Shown here piece after piece: positions 25,244 to 33,431 of a DNA stretch of 64,000 nucleotides. A program made the position numbers and the translations under genes. Location of the stretch: NCBI GenBank assembly GCA_002426795.1, contig DINQ01000004.1, positions 124,001 to 188,000 on the forward strand, read 5' to 3'. Position 1 is the stretch's first letter; each line of letters opens with the position of its first letter. The notes below the pieces were generated by a model. That model made no database searches, had not been told where the DNA came from, and saw nothing but the letters and a program-made list of their open reading frames with translations. Origin of the DNA: Bacteroidales bacterium UBA5536 (GTDB taxonomy: Bacteria; Bacteroidota; Bacteroidia; Bacteroidales; F082).

Positions 25244-25268
25244 AACTGTCAGTGATGGCAGTTTTTTT
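25244..25268. terminator. Terminator after tRNA-Pro
   Basis: AACTGTC (25244-25250), loop AGTGAT, GGCAGTT (25257-25263), then a T-run. Seven base pairs with one G-U. It touches the 3' end of the converging helicase gene. Confidence 0.75.
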
Positions 25269-27753
25269 ATTGCTGCATTTTTCCTTCTCTTTTCAGTTCG
25301 TTCAGCACATATCTCAACTCTGCATAACTGTACTCATCACCTAAAACTTCTTTTGCCGGCCCTAGTCGCGGGTCTTCGGTATCGAGAAAATATGTTGTTA
25401 TAACGGCAAGCTTGGTTTTTTCAACTACTTCGTCAGCCGATAAATCGCCCCGCAAAATCAACTCGGCCAGATGCGACTCAATCGTTGATACAGCAAGACC
25501 GCGCTGCGCAGCAATTGACTTGGCAGAAAGACCTTCTCGCAACATATCGAGCGTAAGCTCCAGGGAACTCTTTTTTATTTCTTTGGTTTCTTTTTTAAGC
25601 TTTTCTCCATCGGGTTTGTCCTCTTCCTCTTTTTGTTCCAAAGCCGCAGTGATGATTGCAATCAGTACATCCCCATATTTGGAGATGCGTCGCTTTCCCA
25701 ACCCCTTGATGGTCTCCAGTTCTTTGGTCGATCGTGGCAATATTGATGACATGGTCAAAATGGTTTTGCGGGGCATAATCATATGATAGGGTAAGCCTTC
25801 CGCTTTTGCCAATTCGTTTCGCCATTGAACCAGTGCTTTGAGCACTTTTCCGTTTTCGTTCCCGTCAACGATTTCTTTTTTTGGCAATGCTTTTCTTTTA
25901 GTCGGTACCGAGCCTGTCTTAACCCTTTCCTCGAGCAGCTTTTTAGCATCAAATCCCCGCGTAAAATGTTCTATTTCTGCAAGTTTCAATTTATAAATCT
26001 CATCAAACTGTTCCAGTTGATCCTTGATTCGTTTGCGAAGCTGCTTGTTATCTGTTTCAAACTGCAATATGTCAGGCTGCAATATTTCCTCCACTTTTGG
26101 TCCAAAAAATTCAGATGCTCTTTTTAATCTGTCGAGCAGGACATCATTATCACTTAGAGTAAGATCAGGTTTTTGCAAATGCACAACCTGTTTCATGAAT
26201 TTTTCGGCAATTGCTATAAGTTCATCATCAAGCTTTTGACGCATGGTTTTAAGCTGCTGAACTTGATCTGCATCAAAAGAGCCTTCATTTTCCCGAACCA
26301 CATACTCAATGCTTTTCAAAATTCGGGAAAACCCATCGAAGCCAAACACCTCATGCACGAGAGATTGTTCATAAAGTTGCCGGGCTTCAAGCAATTTTTT
26401 ACGATCGGGACTCAGTTCTTTGCTTTTCTGGTTGAAACCGGCTATGTTACTGTCCATTTTGATGGCTTCAGATTTGAGCGGGGTGCTCAGGATAATTCCT
26501 TCAAGGCTGGTGCAACGACTCAATGCCACATACACCTGACCATGGGCAAAGGCTGCGTTGGCATCGATGATCATGCGATCGAAAGTAAGACCCTGGCTTT
26601 TGTGAATGGTAATGGCCCAGGCCAGTTTGAGCGGATATTGCGTAAACGACCCAATAATATTTTCGTCAACCTGTTGGGTTTCTTCGTTGAGTTTGTATCG
26701 ATAGTTATTCCATGTAAGTTGCTCAACTTCTATAACTTCATCCTGACATTTAACCACCAGCTTTTCATCTTCAACTCCGACTAACTGACCAATTTTTCCG
26801 TTAAAAAACAGTTTTTCAGGCGAAGGATCATTTTTAATGAACATGACCTGTGCTCCAATTTTCAAACTGAGCTTTTGCTCAGCCGGGAACATGTATTCCG
26901 GAAAGTCATCGCGCACGGTTGCCTCGTATTGCAGCAGCGGTTTCTTGATCTGTTCGAGGTGATGTTGGTTGATACGATCAGCCTGATGATTGTGCGTAGT
27001 GAGCGTAATATACCCTGGAGGCTGGGCAGCAGCTTTTTCGGGGAGATATCTTTCGTTGAGCGCCCCTATAGTTTCCTGATCAGCCTTGTTGTCACGAATT
27101 TTGTTGAGTAAGGTAATAAAATGTTGATCTTGTTGCCTGAAAACCTGGGTCAGCTCAATACAGATATAGCCCGCTTTTTGAAGTGCCAGACTATTGAAAA
27201 AATACACGGTCGGATAATACGGTTTCAGCAAATTCCATTCTTCCTCTTTAGCAATCGGAGCCAATTGTTGCATATCGCCTATCATCAATAGCTGAACACC
27301 ACCAAAAGCTTTGTTGCGGTGGCGGAACCTTCTCAAAACCGCATCAATGGCATCCAGAAGATCGGCCCGTACCATACTTATTTCATCGATCACCAGCAGG
27401 TCGATACTTTTTATCAGCCGAATTTTTTCGCGAGTATAGCGCTGAAATTGCGCTGCCCTGGATTTGTCAAAAGAGTTTTCACCATCGGCAACCCGTTTTG
27501 CAGATTCAGGAAGCTGTGGACCAAAAGGAAGCTGAAAAAAGGAATGAATTGTAACACCACCAGCATTGATAGCTGCCACACCCGTTGGTGCTACCACCAC
27601 CAAACGTTTCCAGGTTAACTGACGTAACTGACGTAAAAATGTTGTTTTGCCCGTTCCGGCCTTTCCTGTGAGGAAAATATTGGTATTGGTCAGTTGCACA
27701 AAATCGGCTGCCATCTGTAATTGCGCGTTCGACTGTAAGTGGGAGGTGGTCAT
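25267..27753 (-). CDS. Pif1/RecD-like helicase with HRDC and C-terminal HTH domains
   Basis: 828 residues from ATG 27753 (MTTSHLQSNAQ), chosen because the upstream 40 codons do not resemble the family. Superfamily 1B helicase motifs are in order: GKAGTGKTTFL (from residue 30), APTGVAAINAGGVTIHSFF, LLVIDEISMVRADLLD, MIGDMQQLAPI, LTQVFRQQD, and the late AWAITIHKSQGLTFDRM with YVALSRC. An HRDC domain (IKGLGKRRISKYGDVLI) and a helix-turn-helix (GLSAKSIAAQRGLAVSTIES) end the protein. It translocates 5'-3' on DNA and may resolve G-quadruplexes or R-loops, judging from Pif1. The domain set is common in Bacteroidota. It is monocistronic and diverges from the ModE-like gene. Confidence 0.92.
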   Translation of the reverse strand: MTTSHLQSNAQLQMAADFVQLTNTNIFLTGKAGTGKTTFLRQLRQLTWKRLVVVAPTGVAAINAGGVTIHSFFQLPFGPQLPESAKRVADGENSFDKSRAAQFQRYTREKIRLIKSIDLLVIDEISMVRADLLDAIDAVLRRFRHRNKAFGGVQLLMIGDMQQLAPIAKEEEWNLLKPYYPTVYFFNSLALQKAGYICIELTQVFRQQDQHFITLLNKIRDNKADQETIGALNERYLPEKAAAQPPGYITLTTHNHQADRINQHHLEQIKKPLLQYEATVRDDFPEYMFPAEQKLSLKIGAQVMFIKNDPSPEKLFFNGKIGQLVGVEDEKLVVKCQDEVIEVEQLTWNNYRYKLNEETQQVDENIIGSFTQYPLKLAWAITIHKSQGLTFDRMIIDANAAFAHGQVYVALSRCTSLEGIILSTPLKSEAIKMDSNIAGFNQKSKELSPDRKKLLEARQLYEQSLVHEVFGFDGFSRILKSIEYVVRENEGSFDADQVQQLKTMRQKLDDELIAIAEKFMKQVVHLQKPDLTLSDNDVLLDRLKRASEFFGPKVEEILQPDILQFETDNKQLRKRIKDQLEQFDEIYKLKLAEIEHFTRGFDAKKLLEERVKTGSVPTKRKALPKKEIVDGNENGKVLKALVQWRNELAKAEGLPYHMIMPRKTILTMSSILPRSTKELETIKGLGKRRISKYGDVLIAIITAALEQKEEEDKPDGEKLKKETKEIKKSSLELTLDMLREGLSAKSIAAQRGLAVSTIESHLAELILRGDLSADEVVEKTKLAVITTYFLDTEDPRLGPAKEVLGDEYSYAELRYVLNELKREGKMQQ

Positions 27754-27908
27754 AAATCTATCTTGAACAGTTTTTTGTCTTGCTGTTTTTGGGGAGATAA
27801 AGTTACGGAATATCGCCAATAAAATATCCATTTTGCTTTGAAATTGTAATAGACACTTTTGATGAAACCTCAAGAATGACTATGTTTGTCATTAAGAAAA
27901 AACACTTT

Positions 27909-28286
27909 ATGGAAACAAAGCAAAGCACTGCCCTTATCGCCTGTAAATACTGGCTGCAAGACAGTCATGGAAACAGCCTGCTGGGCGAGGGAAAATTAGA
28001 GTTGCTTAAAGCCATTGACAAGACCGGCTCATTTAAAGCCGCTGTGGAAATGCTTGGGCTGAGCTACCGCAAAACCTGGGACAACCTGAAAAAAATTGAA
28101 GATCGCCTGGGTTTTCCATTGGTTAATACCAACAGAGGTGGTGCAAGCGGAGGTTCAAGTGAGCTGAGCGAACAGGCTTTGCAATTGATTCAGCTGCTCG
28201 ATGCGATAAGCACCGATATTCACGACATGTTGTTATCGCTGAACCATAAATACAGCGAAAAATTGCGATTTACCCAGAAAATTTGA
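27909..28286 (+). CDS. ModE/LysR-type DNA-binding protein without an effector domain
   Basis: 125 residues from ATG 27909; the longer frame to 27876 adds a lysine-rich tail unlike the family. The winged helix-turn-helix LLKAIDKTGSFKAAVEMLGL followed by SYRKTWDNLKKIEDRLGFPL and VNTNRGGASGGSSELSEQA is the ModE N-terminal domain. The molybdate-binding TOBE domain of ModE is absent. It may sense a molybdenum cofactor state through a partner, or be a plain repressor. No molybdate transporter or cofactor gene is within the window, so the target is unknown. Diverges from the helicase with 155 bp between. Confidence 0.85.
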   Translation: METKQSTALIACKYWLQDSHGNSLLGEGKLELLKAIDKTGSFKAAVEMLGLSYRKTWDNLKKIEDRLGFPLVNTNRGGASGGSSELSEQALQLIQLLDAISTDIHDMLLSLNHKYSEKLRFTQKI

Positions 28287-28291
28287 TTGAA

Positions 28292-29791
28292 TTACCAGTT
28301 AAAAAAGTAAACCTGGTAACCATCGGCACGGTAAGAATCAATCACTTGTTGGCGACCTTCTTCAGCGTCTTTGATGCTAATATAAGCATTTGAGGTGCGG
28401 TGTCCACGATCGCTCCAGCCCCATCCGGGAAAGCGTTTAATCAGCAATTCGTTGAATTTGTAATTCAACTCAAAATCCTTGTTTTCCTTATGGATATTGC
28501 TGATGAACATATTATAGGACTTCTTGTCGCTTTTATCGAGGTCGCAGAAACAGGCCGACCAAACAAAATAATAATACGGACCTCTGCTGAAATCTACAGC
28601 CGGCGATTCGATAAAGATACTTGTAATAGTGTCTTCAACCGGACGTGCAGGACTCATGGTGTTGCGGTAAATGCTTCCGATCAGGTTATAGCACACATCG
28701 ATTCCTGTAACATATAAATCGAGGTCGCCATCTCGGTCGAAATCACCAAAACGTGCAGTACCATCACTCACGCCAGGCAAGCCAGCCATAAAATCGCGAA
28801 AAACAAATCCCTGCACATTTTCATACAGTAAAGTGTAAGGACGTTCGAGGCTTTCACCCGTGATGATAAAGTCAATATCACCATCGGCATCGAAGTCGCC
28901 AGCATCGATTGTGGCATTTTTCAGCTGTCGGATACCATTTGGCGATTGCTGGTCGAAATAAAGGTTTTTACTCCCTTTGAAAATTCGGGTATAAGGATTT
29001 TCGTTTTCATCGGCACCGGCCAATACAAAATCGGGTACACCATCGTTATTAAAATCGGCCCAGGCAGCTGCACTGTGTTTCAAACCAGGAAACTCCTGAG
29101 GTATGGCCCTAAATGTCCCACCTTGGTTGGCATAAATCTGTGTTACAAGACCTTTGGAACTTTGCCCGGATAATAGAACTTCGGGATAACCATCGCCATT
29201 TACATCACCAAATGCAGCCACTCCATACTGAATACCCGGCATAGGTGTTTCGATCCTGTTTAACTTACCACCTTCATTTCTGAGTACCGCACACACCAAT
29301 CTGTTTGATCCATCACGTCCTGTTATTAAGACATCAAGGCTATTGTCTTTATCAAAATCGCCAAATTGTACCGAGCCATCAACTAACGCAGGTATTTGCA
29401 CATCAGCTTTTGAAAAAGTACCGTTTCCGTTTTGAAGATAAATTCCCGAAACTAAATTTCCGCCTACTCCCATCCCACTGAGTACAATGTCGTTTCTCCC
29501 ATCTTGGTTAAAATCGCCAACGTCGGACGATCCACGGTAAAAATCGGGTAAGCCAGATGACTGGGGGCTAAATCTGCCTCCGTTAGCCTGTTTGTAATAG
29601 AAGGTAGCCACTTTTGATTGCCTGCCCACTTCTTCTCCACTCGTGATCAGGTCAAGTCCCGAGGTTGTCTGAATCCAGTTCGCCGTGGACTGCACCATTC
29701 CTTTTGCCGGAGATGGATGTTCAACATAAACCTGTGCTGAAAGCCCGGTTGATAACAAACATGCTAGTATTAAGAAATGAGCCGAGCGCAT
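28292..29791 (-). CDS. Secreted FG-GAP/VCBS repeat protein
   Basis: 499 residues from ATG 29791 (MRSAHFLILACLLSTGLSA, signal peptide). Eight or so FG-GAP repeats follow at about 40-60-residue spacing, each with a Ca2+-binding D-x-D/N-x-D/N-G turn. Examples are VGDFNQDGRNDIVLSG, FGDFDKDNSLDVLITG, FGDVNGDGYPEVLLSG, DAGDFDADGDIDFIITG and FGDFDRDGDLDLYVTG. This predicts a beta-propeller outside the cytoplasm. The C-terminal ~110 residues are not repeats: cysteines in SACFCDLDKSDKK and a basic stretch (RFPGWGWSDRGHRTS). There is no T9SS sorting domain at the end, so localisation is uncertain. Monocistronic. Confidence 0.8.
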   Translation of the reverse strand: MRSAHFLILACLLSTGLSAQVYVEHPSPAKGMVQSTANWIQTTSGLDLITSGEEVGRQSKVATFYYKQANGGRFSPQSSGLPDFYRGSSDVGDFNQDGRNDIVLSGMGVGGNLVSGIYLQNGNGTFSKADVQIPALVDGSVQFGDFDKDNSLDVLITGRDGSNRLVCAVLRNEGGKLNRIETPMPGIQYGVAAFGDVNGDGYPEVLLSGQSSKGLVTQIYANQGGTFRAIPQEFPGLKHSAAAWADFNNDGVPDFVLAGADENENPYTRIFKGSKNLYFDQQSPNGIRQLKNATIDAGDFDADGDIDFIITGESLERPYTLLYENVQGFVFRDFMAGLPGVSDGTARFGDFDRDGDLDLYVTGIDVCYNLIGSIYRNTMSPARPVEDTITSIFIESPAVDFSRGPYYYFVWSACFCDLDKSDKKSYNMFISNIHKENKDFELNYKFNELLIKRFPGWGWSDRGHRTSNAYISIKDAEEGRQQVIDSYRADGYQVYFFNW

Positions 29792-29954
29792 ATTGATTGT
29801 TAGTTTATGTTGGTAAAGATACAAAATCACAGTTTTAATGTACGAAGTTAGTCATTTTCTACACAAAAAGTAGCTGACCGAACCCAATCATTCTTTGATA
29901 AGCCTCTGGATACTCATGGTACATCTTCATCCATTACCTTTTCAAACACAGCAA

Positions 29955-32744
29955 TTAATTCAAAAAATTATTGAGCACATCTATCAGATTTTCAATACTA
30001 AGGGGTTTACTCAGATAGGCATCAAATCCCATATTGATGTAGATTTTTTCCTCACCCATCAGCGCAAAAGCAGTGGTGGCCACAACAGGCATTTTCAAGT
30101 GCTGCGCACGCATGCGTTGAAGAGCCTCTTTGCCATCCATTTCGGGCATCTGAATATCCATTAGCACCAAATCGGGTAAATGACAGGCTGCCATATCTAC
30201 AGCAACCAAACCATTCGATGCATGCAAAATATTTGCATGCATCTTGCTGAGCATCAATCGCAGAAGATTGAAGTTCGTCTCTACATCTTCGGCCACTAGA
30301 ATGGTTTTGCCACTAAAGTCAGGATAAACTTTTACGCTATCCGGGTTGTGTATTATTTCAGGCTGATGCTCCTGGATTTTACCTGCCGGCAAAGTAAAGT
30401 AAAAAACAGTACCCTTGTTAATTACTGACTCCACCCAAATTTTTCCACCCAGCATTTCGGTCAGGTTTTTCGTTATTGAAAGTCCCAGTCCTGTGCCACC
30501 ATAAAGTCTGGTGTGTGAATCATCTGCCTGCCTGAACCGCTCAAAAACCACTTCAAGCTTCTCATCAGGAATGCCAATACCTGAATCGCGCACATAAAAC
30601 TCGAAGTTACCCTCTATACGCATCACACCAAATTCAATTTGCCCCCGATTGGTAAATTTCATGGCATTGCTCAACAGGTTTGTCAAAATTTGCTGTAGTC
30701 GTAAGTGGTCTGAGAAAATTTCCACTCCATCCAAATCAGAGCCTTGATTCAGAATGAGCTGAATATGCTGCTTACCATTGCTATCGAGCTGTTGCCGAAA
30801 AGTTTGCTCCATATTGACCAGAAGCTTTGATAATAAGAAATATGATTTCTGAATTTTAAGCTCACCAGCTTCTATTTTCGAAATATCTATGATATCGTTG
30901 ATCAGGTTCAGCAGCAGCCGTCCGCTTGATTTGATCATGTCGACAAACTCTGTTTTTTCTTCTTCGTTGTATTCATCCGAGCTTAATAAATCAGAAAACC
31001 CGAGAATGGCATTCATTGGTGTTCTGATTTCGTGGCTCATATTTGCCAGAAAAGCTGATTTCAATCGATCCGATTCTTCAGCTTTGTTTTTTGCCTGAAT
31101 GAGTTCATTTTCAAAATTCATTCGGTCAGTTATGTTGTCGAAAACCGCAACAAGACCAGCAAATTGGTTATCGATCACCATGGTGGCCGCCTTTACATGG
31201 ATCCACAAAATCTTCTGGTCATGCCTGATACGAAATTTGGCACTCATACTTTCAGGGTTATCCTGATGTGCTTTTGTCCAGAACAGCTCCACGTTGTTCC
31301 GATCTTCAATAAGAACAGATTTTACCCAATCGCCTGAATAAAACACTTCACTTTCAAGGCCAAAAACTTCAGTCAGACGTTGGTTGATAAAGATGATCTT
31401 TCCATTCTTTTCTGTAACAGCAATACCGAGTGGTGAAGTTTCATTGATAACCCTTAGTTTCTCCTCGCTTTTTCTGAGAGACTTTAATACCTCATCACGC
31501 GCATTCACTTGCTCTTTGAGTGCCATGGTGCGCTCCTGTACATTGTTTTCAAGCGTGATATTGTAATTTTCGAGGCTTTTATTTTTGCGACGGTTGCGAA
31601 CTACATTGCCTATCAATGCAGCAGCAATAATCAACAAAATTGTGCTGATGAGTGCGACAAACAAATACTGGTTTCTAAGGGTTTGCTGTTCTACTTTCAG
31701 ACGCAATATTTCATTTTCGTTGTCTACCCGCCTGGTTTCGTATCGCACCTGAATCTCTGACATTTCATAAAAACGCCTTTCATTGATGAGGGAGTCTTTG
31801 GTAACTTCTGCTTTTTCAGCATACAGCAAAGCCTGTTTGTAGTTTTCCTTTTCGGCGTATATTTTCTGCTGCAACTTATAGTTATAATGAAGTATAGCAA
31901 TGTTTTTTTGTGCTTGTCCCATCAATTCTGCCTCTTTCAGCTTTTTGAGCGCTTCATCATGTTTGTTTTGCTGCTCCAACAAATCTGCCATCTGGTTGTA
32001 AACAAGGGCAAGGGCAAAATCGAACCCCTCCGCCATATATACATCACGGGCCTGCTCCAGAAACTCCATGGCTTCATCGTACCTTCCAAGCTTTGCCATC
32101 ACTTTTCCAAGATTGGCATAAATATTTGTCTCTTCAAGATGTTGATGATATTTCTTTCTGATATTCAGCGCACTGGTATAAAAATCAAGTGCGCGTCCAT
32201 ACTCACCCATCTCAAATAAAACCATCCCAATTGCATTTTGAGAATAAGCAATCTGGGGTTCATCGTTCAGATATTCTTTGATTAATAATCCCCTGAAATG
32301 GAATTCAAGCGCTTTATCATACTTCCTGAAAGAATAATATACATTGCCGATGTCGGCATATGTGTATGCAAGGCCGACACTATCATTAAGTTGCTTAAAA
32401 ATATCGAGGGCCTCCAAATGGAGCTTAAAGGCTTTGTCGTAAAGGTTAAGTTTACGATAGCAGACAGCCTCTTCATTGATAATTTCAGCTTTCAGTCGAT
32501 CATTTTCTAAAGAATCTGCCAGGGACAGCGCATCTTTTGAAGCATCAATACCTCTGGCAGGGTTTATATTTCTGACACTTCGTATGAAATTGCGATAGGC
32601 AATCAGTTTTTCTGTTCCAGAACTACGCTGAACGATTTGAAAAAGACTGTCGGCACGTTGAAATGAATCGGAGAATCCAAAAGTGGGAAACAAAAACAAG
32701 CAAAGCAAAAAAGTAATAGCAAAAATGCTTGTTTTGTTTGGCAT
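29955..32744 (-). CDS. TPR-PAS hybrid histidine kinase
   Basis: 929 residues from ATG 32744. A signal peptide or first anchor leads into seven or so TPR units (residues ~60-330; KAFKLHLEALDIFKQLNDSV, KALEFHFRGLLIKEYLND). A coiled coil and membrane helix follow (YLFVALISTILLIIAAALIG), then another coiled coil and a PAS domain. The HisKA box is FLANMSHEIRTPMNAILGFS. HATPase_c has LLSNAMKFTNRGQ and GIGIPDEKLEVVF, DDSHTRLYGGTGLGLSI. A C-terminal receiver has its phosphoaspartate in DLVLMDIQMPEMDG. TPR units outside the membrane probably sense through protein contacts. A separate receiver gene lies 80 bp upstream on the same strand. No DNA-binding output is attached. Confidence 0.94.
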   Translation of the reverse strand: MPNKTSIFAITFLLCLFLFPTFGFSDSFQRADSLFQIVQRSSGTEKLIAYRNFIRSVRNINPARGIDASKDALSLADSLENDRLKAEIINEEAVCYRKLNLYDKAFKLHLEALDIFKQLNDSVGLAYTYADIGNVYYSFRKYDKALEFHFRGLLIKEYLNDEPQIAYSQNAIGMVLFEMGEYGRALDFYTSALNIRKKYHQHLEETNIYANLGKVMAKLGRYDEAMEFLEQARDVYMAEGFDFALALVYNQMADLLEQQNKHDEALKKLKEAELMGQAQKNIAILHYNYKLQQKIYAEKENYKQALLYAEKAEVTKDSLINERRFYEMSEIQVRYETRRVDNENEILRLKVEQQTLRNQYLFVALISTILLIIAAALIGNVVRNRRKNKSLENYNITLENNVQERTMALKEQVNARDEVLKSLRKSEEKLRVINETSPLGIAVTEKNGKIIFINQRLTEVFGLESEVFYSGDWVKSVLIEDRNNVELFWTKAHQDNPESMSAKFRIRHDQKILWIHVKAATMVIDNQFAGLVAVFDNITDRMNFENELIQAKNKAEESDRLKSAFLANMSHEIRTPMNAILGFSDLLSSDEYNEEEKTEFVDMIKSSGRLLLNLINDIIDISKIEAGELKIQKSYFLLSKLLVNMEQTFRQQLDSNGKQHIQLILNQGSDLDGVEIFSDHLRLQQILTNLLSNAMKFTNRGQIEFGVMRIEGNFEFYVRDSGIGIPDEKLEVVFERFRQADDSHTRLYGGTGLGLSITKNLTEMLGGKIWVESVINKGTVFYFTLPAGKIQEHQPEIIHNPDSVKVYPDFSGKTILVAEDVETNFNLLRLMLSKMHANILHASNGLVAVDMAACHLPDLVLMDIQMPEMDGKEALQRMRAQHLKMPVVATTAFALMGEEKIYINMGFDAYLSKPLSIENLIDVLNNFLN

Positions 32745-32780
32745 GGTGATAGTTGAATTTATTGAACGATCAATCTGATA

Positions 32781-32788
32781 CAAAAGTA
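32781..32788 (-). promoter_or_regulatory. -7 promoter element for the hybrid kinase
   Basis: TACTTTTG on the minus strand, 36 bases before the ATG at 32744. Matches TAnnTTTG. It implies the kinase can be transcribed apart from the receiver gene upstream. Confidence 0.45.
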
Positions 32789-32824
32789 ATAAAACAGAAA
32801 CGAAAAATAGTAAAATCTGGCACT

Positions 32825-33268
32825 TTATTCAATGTCATTTCGCGCGGATGCGACCTGATTCAGATAAAACTTTACTGTCTCAATAAGTTCTTTTGATTTG
32901 AGAGGTTTGGATAAATAGTTGTCAAAAGGTGCATTTGTTCTGTCGAACATGGGGCTGTCAGTATACGTGCTTTGGCTCACGACCGGAATATGTGGAAATA
33001 ACTTTTTAATGATCAGTGTAGTTTGCAGGCCGTCCATAACAGGCATGTTGTAATCCATTAATATCACATCTATTTTGAGTCCGGCTTTTAAAATATTGAT
33101 GGCATCGCAACCGCTTTCGGCCCAACATACTGTGATGCCTGTCTTACCCATCAAAGCCTTCACCAATAGGTAATTCACTTTGAGGTCATCAACAACCATC
33201 ACAGATTTGTCCTGCCAGTTAAGTATGTGTTCATCAATTGAAGGTTGATCTTGATTTAGGATTTTCAT
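32825..33268 (-). CDS. Stand-alone receiver domain protein
   Basis: 147 residues, a single REC domain with a short N-terminal extension. The acidic pocket is VMVVDDLKVNYLL. The phosphoacceptor Asp is in VILMDYNMPVMDG. The Ser/Thr switch is in VVSQSTYTD, and the conserved Lys is in NYLSKPLKSKEL. There is no output domain, so it probably acts as a CheY-like effector or phosphorelay intermediate. It lies 80 bp upstream of the TPR-PAS hybrid kinase on the same strand, which makes that kinase the likely partner. Confidence 0.9.
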   Translation of the reverse strand: MKILNQDQPSIDEHILNWQDKSVMVVDDLKVNYLLVKALMGKTGITVCWAESGCDAINILKAGLKIDVILMDYNMPVMDGLQTTLIIKKLFPHIPVVSQSTYTDSPMFDRTNAPFDNYLSKPLKSKELIETVKFYLNQVASARNDIE

Positions 33269-33431
33269 GTTCAGGGTTTATTTCATTAGTATCGCCAGAA
33301 CATAAAAAACCAAAAACAGACCAAAGTCAATAAAGTATTAATAATCAGGACTTTTGATAGTTTTTAGAGTCAGAAAAAATTCCAGATAAAGGATGATTTT
33401 CCTGAATTAGGACAACCTATTCCATTTATAA

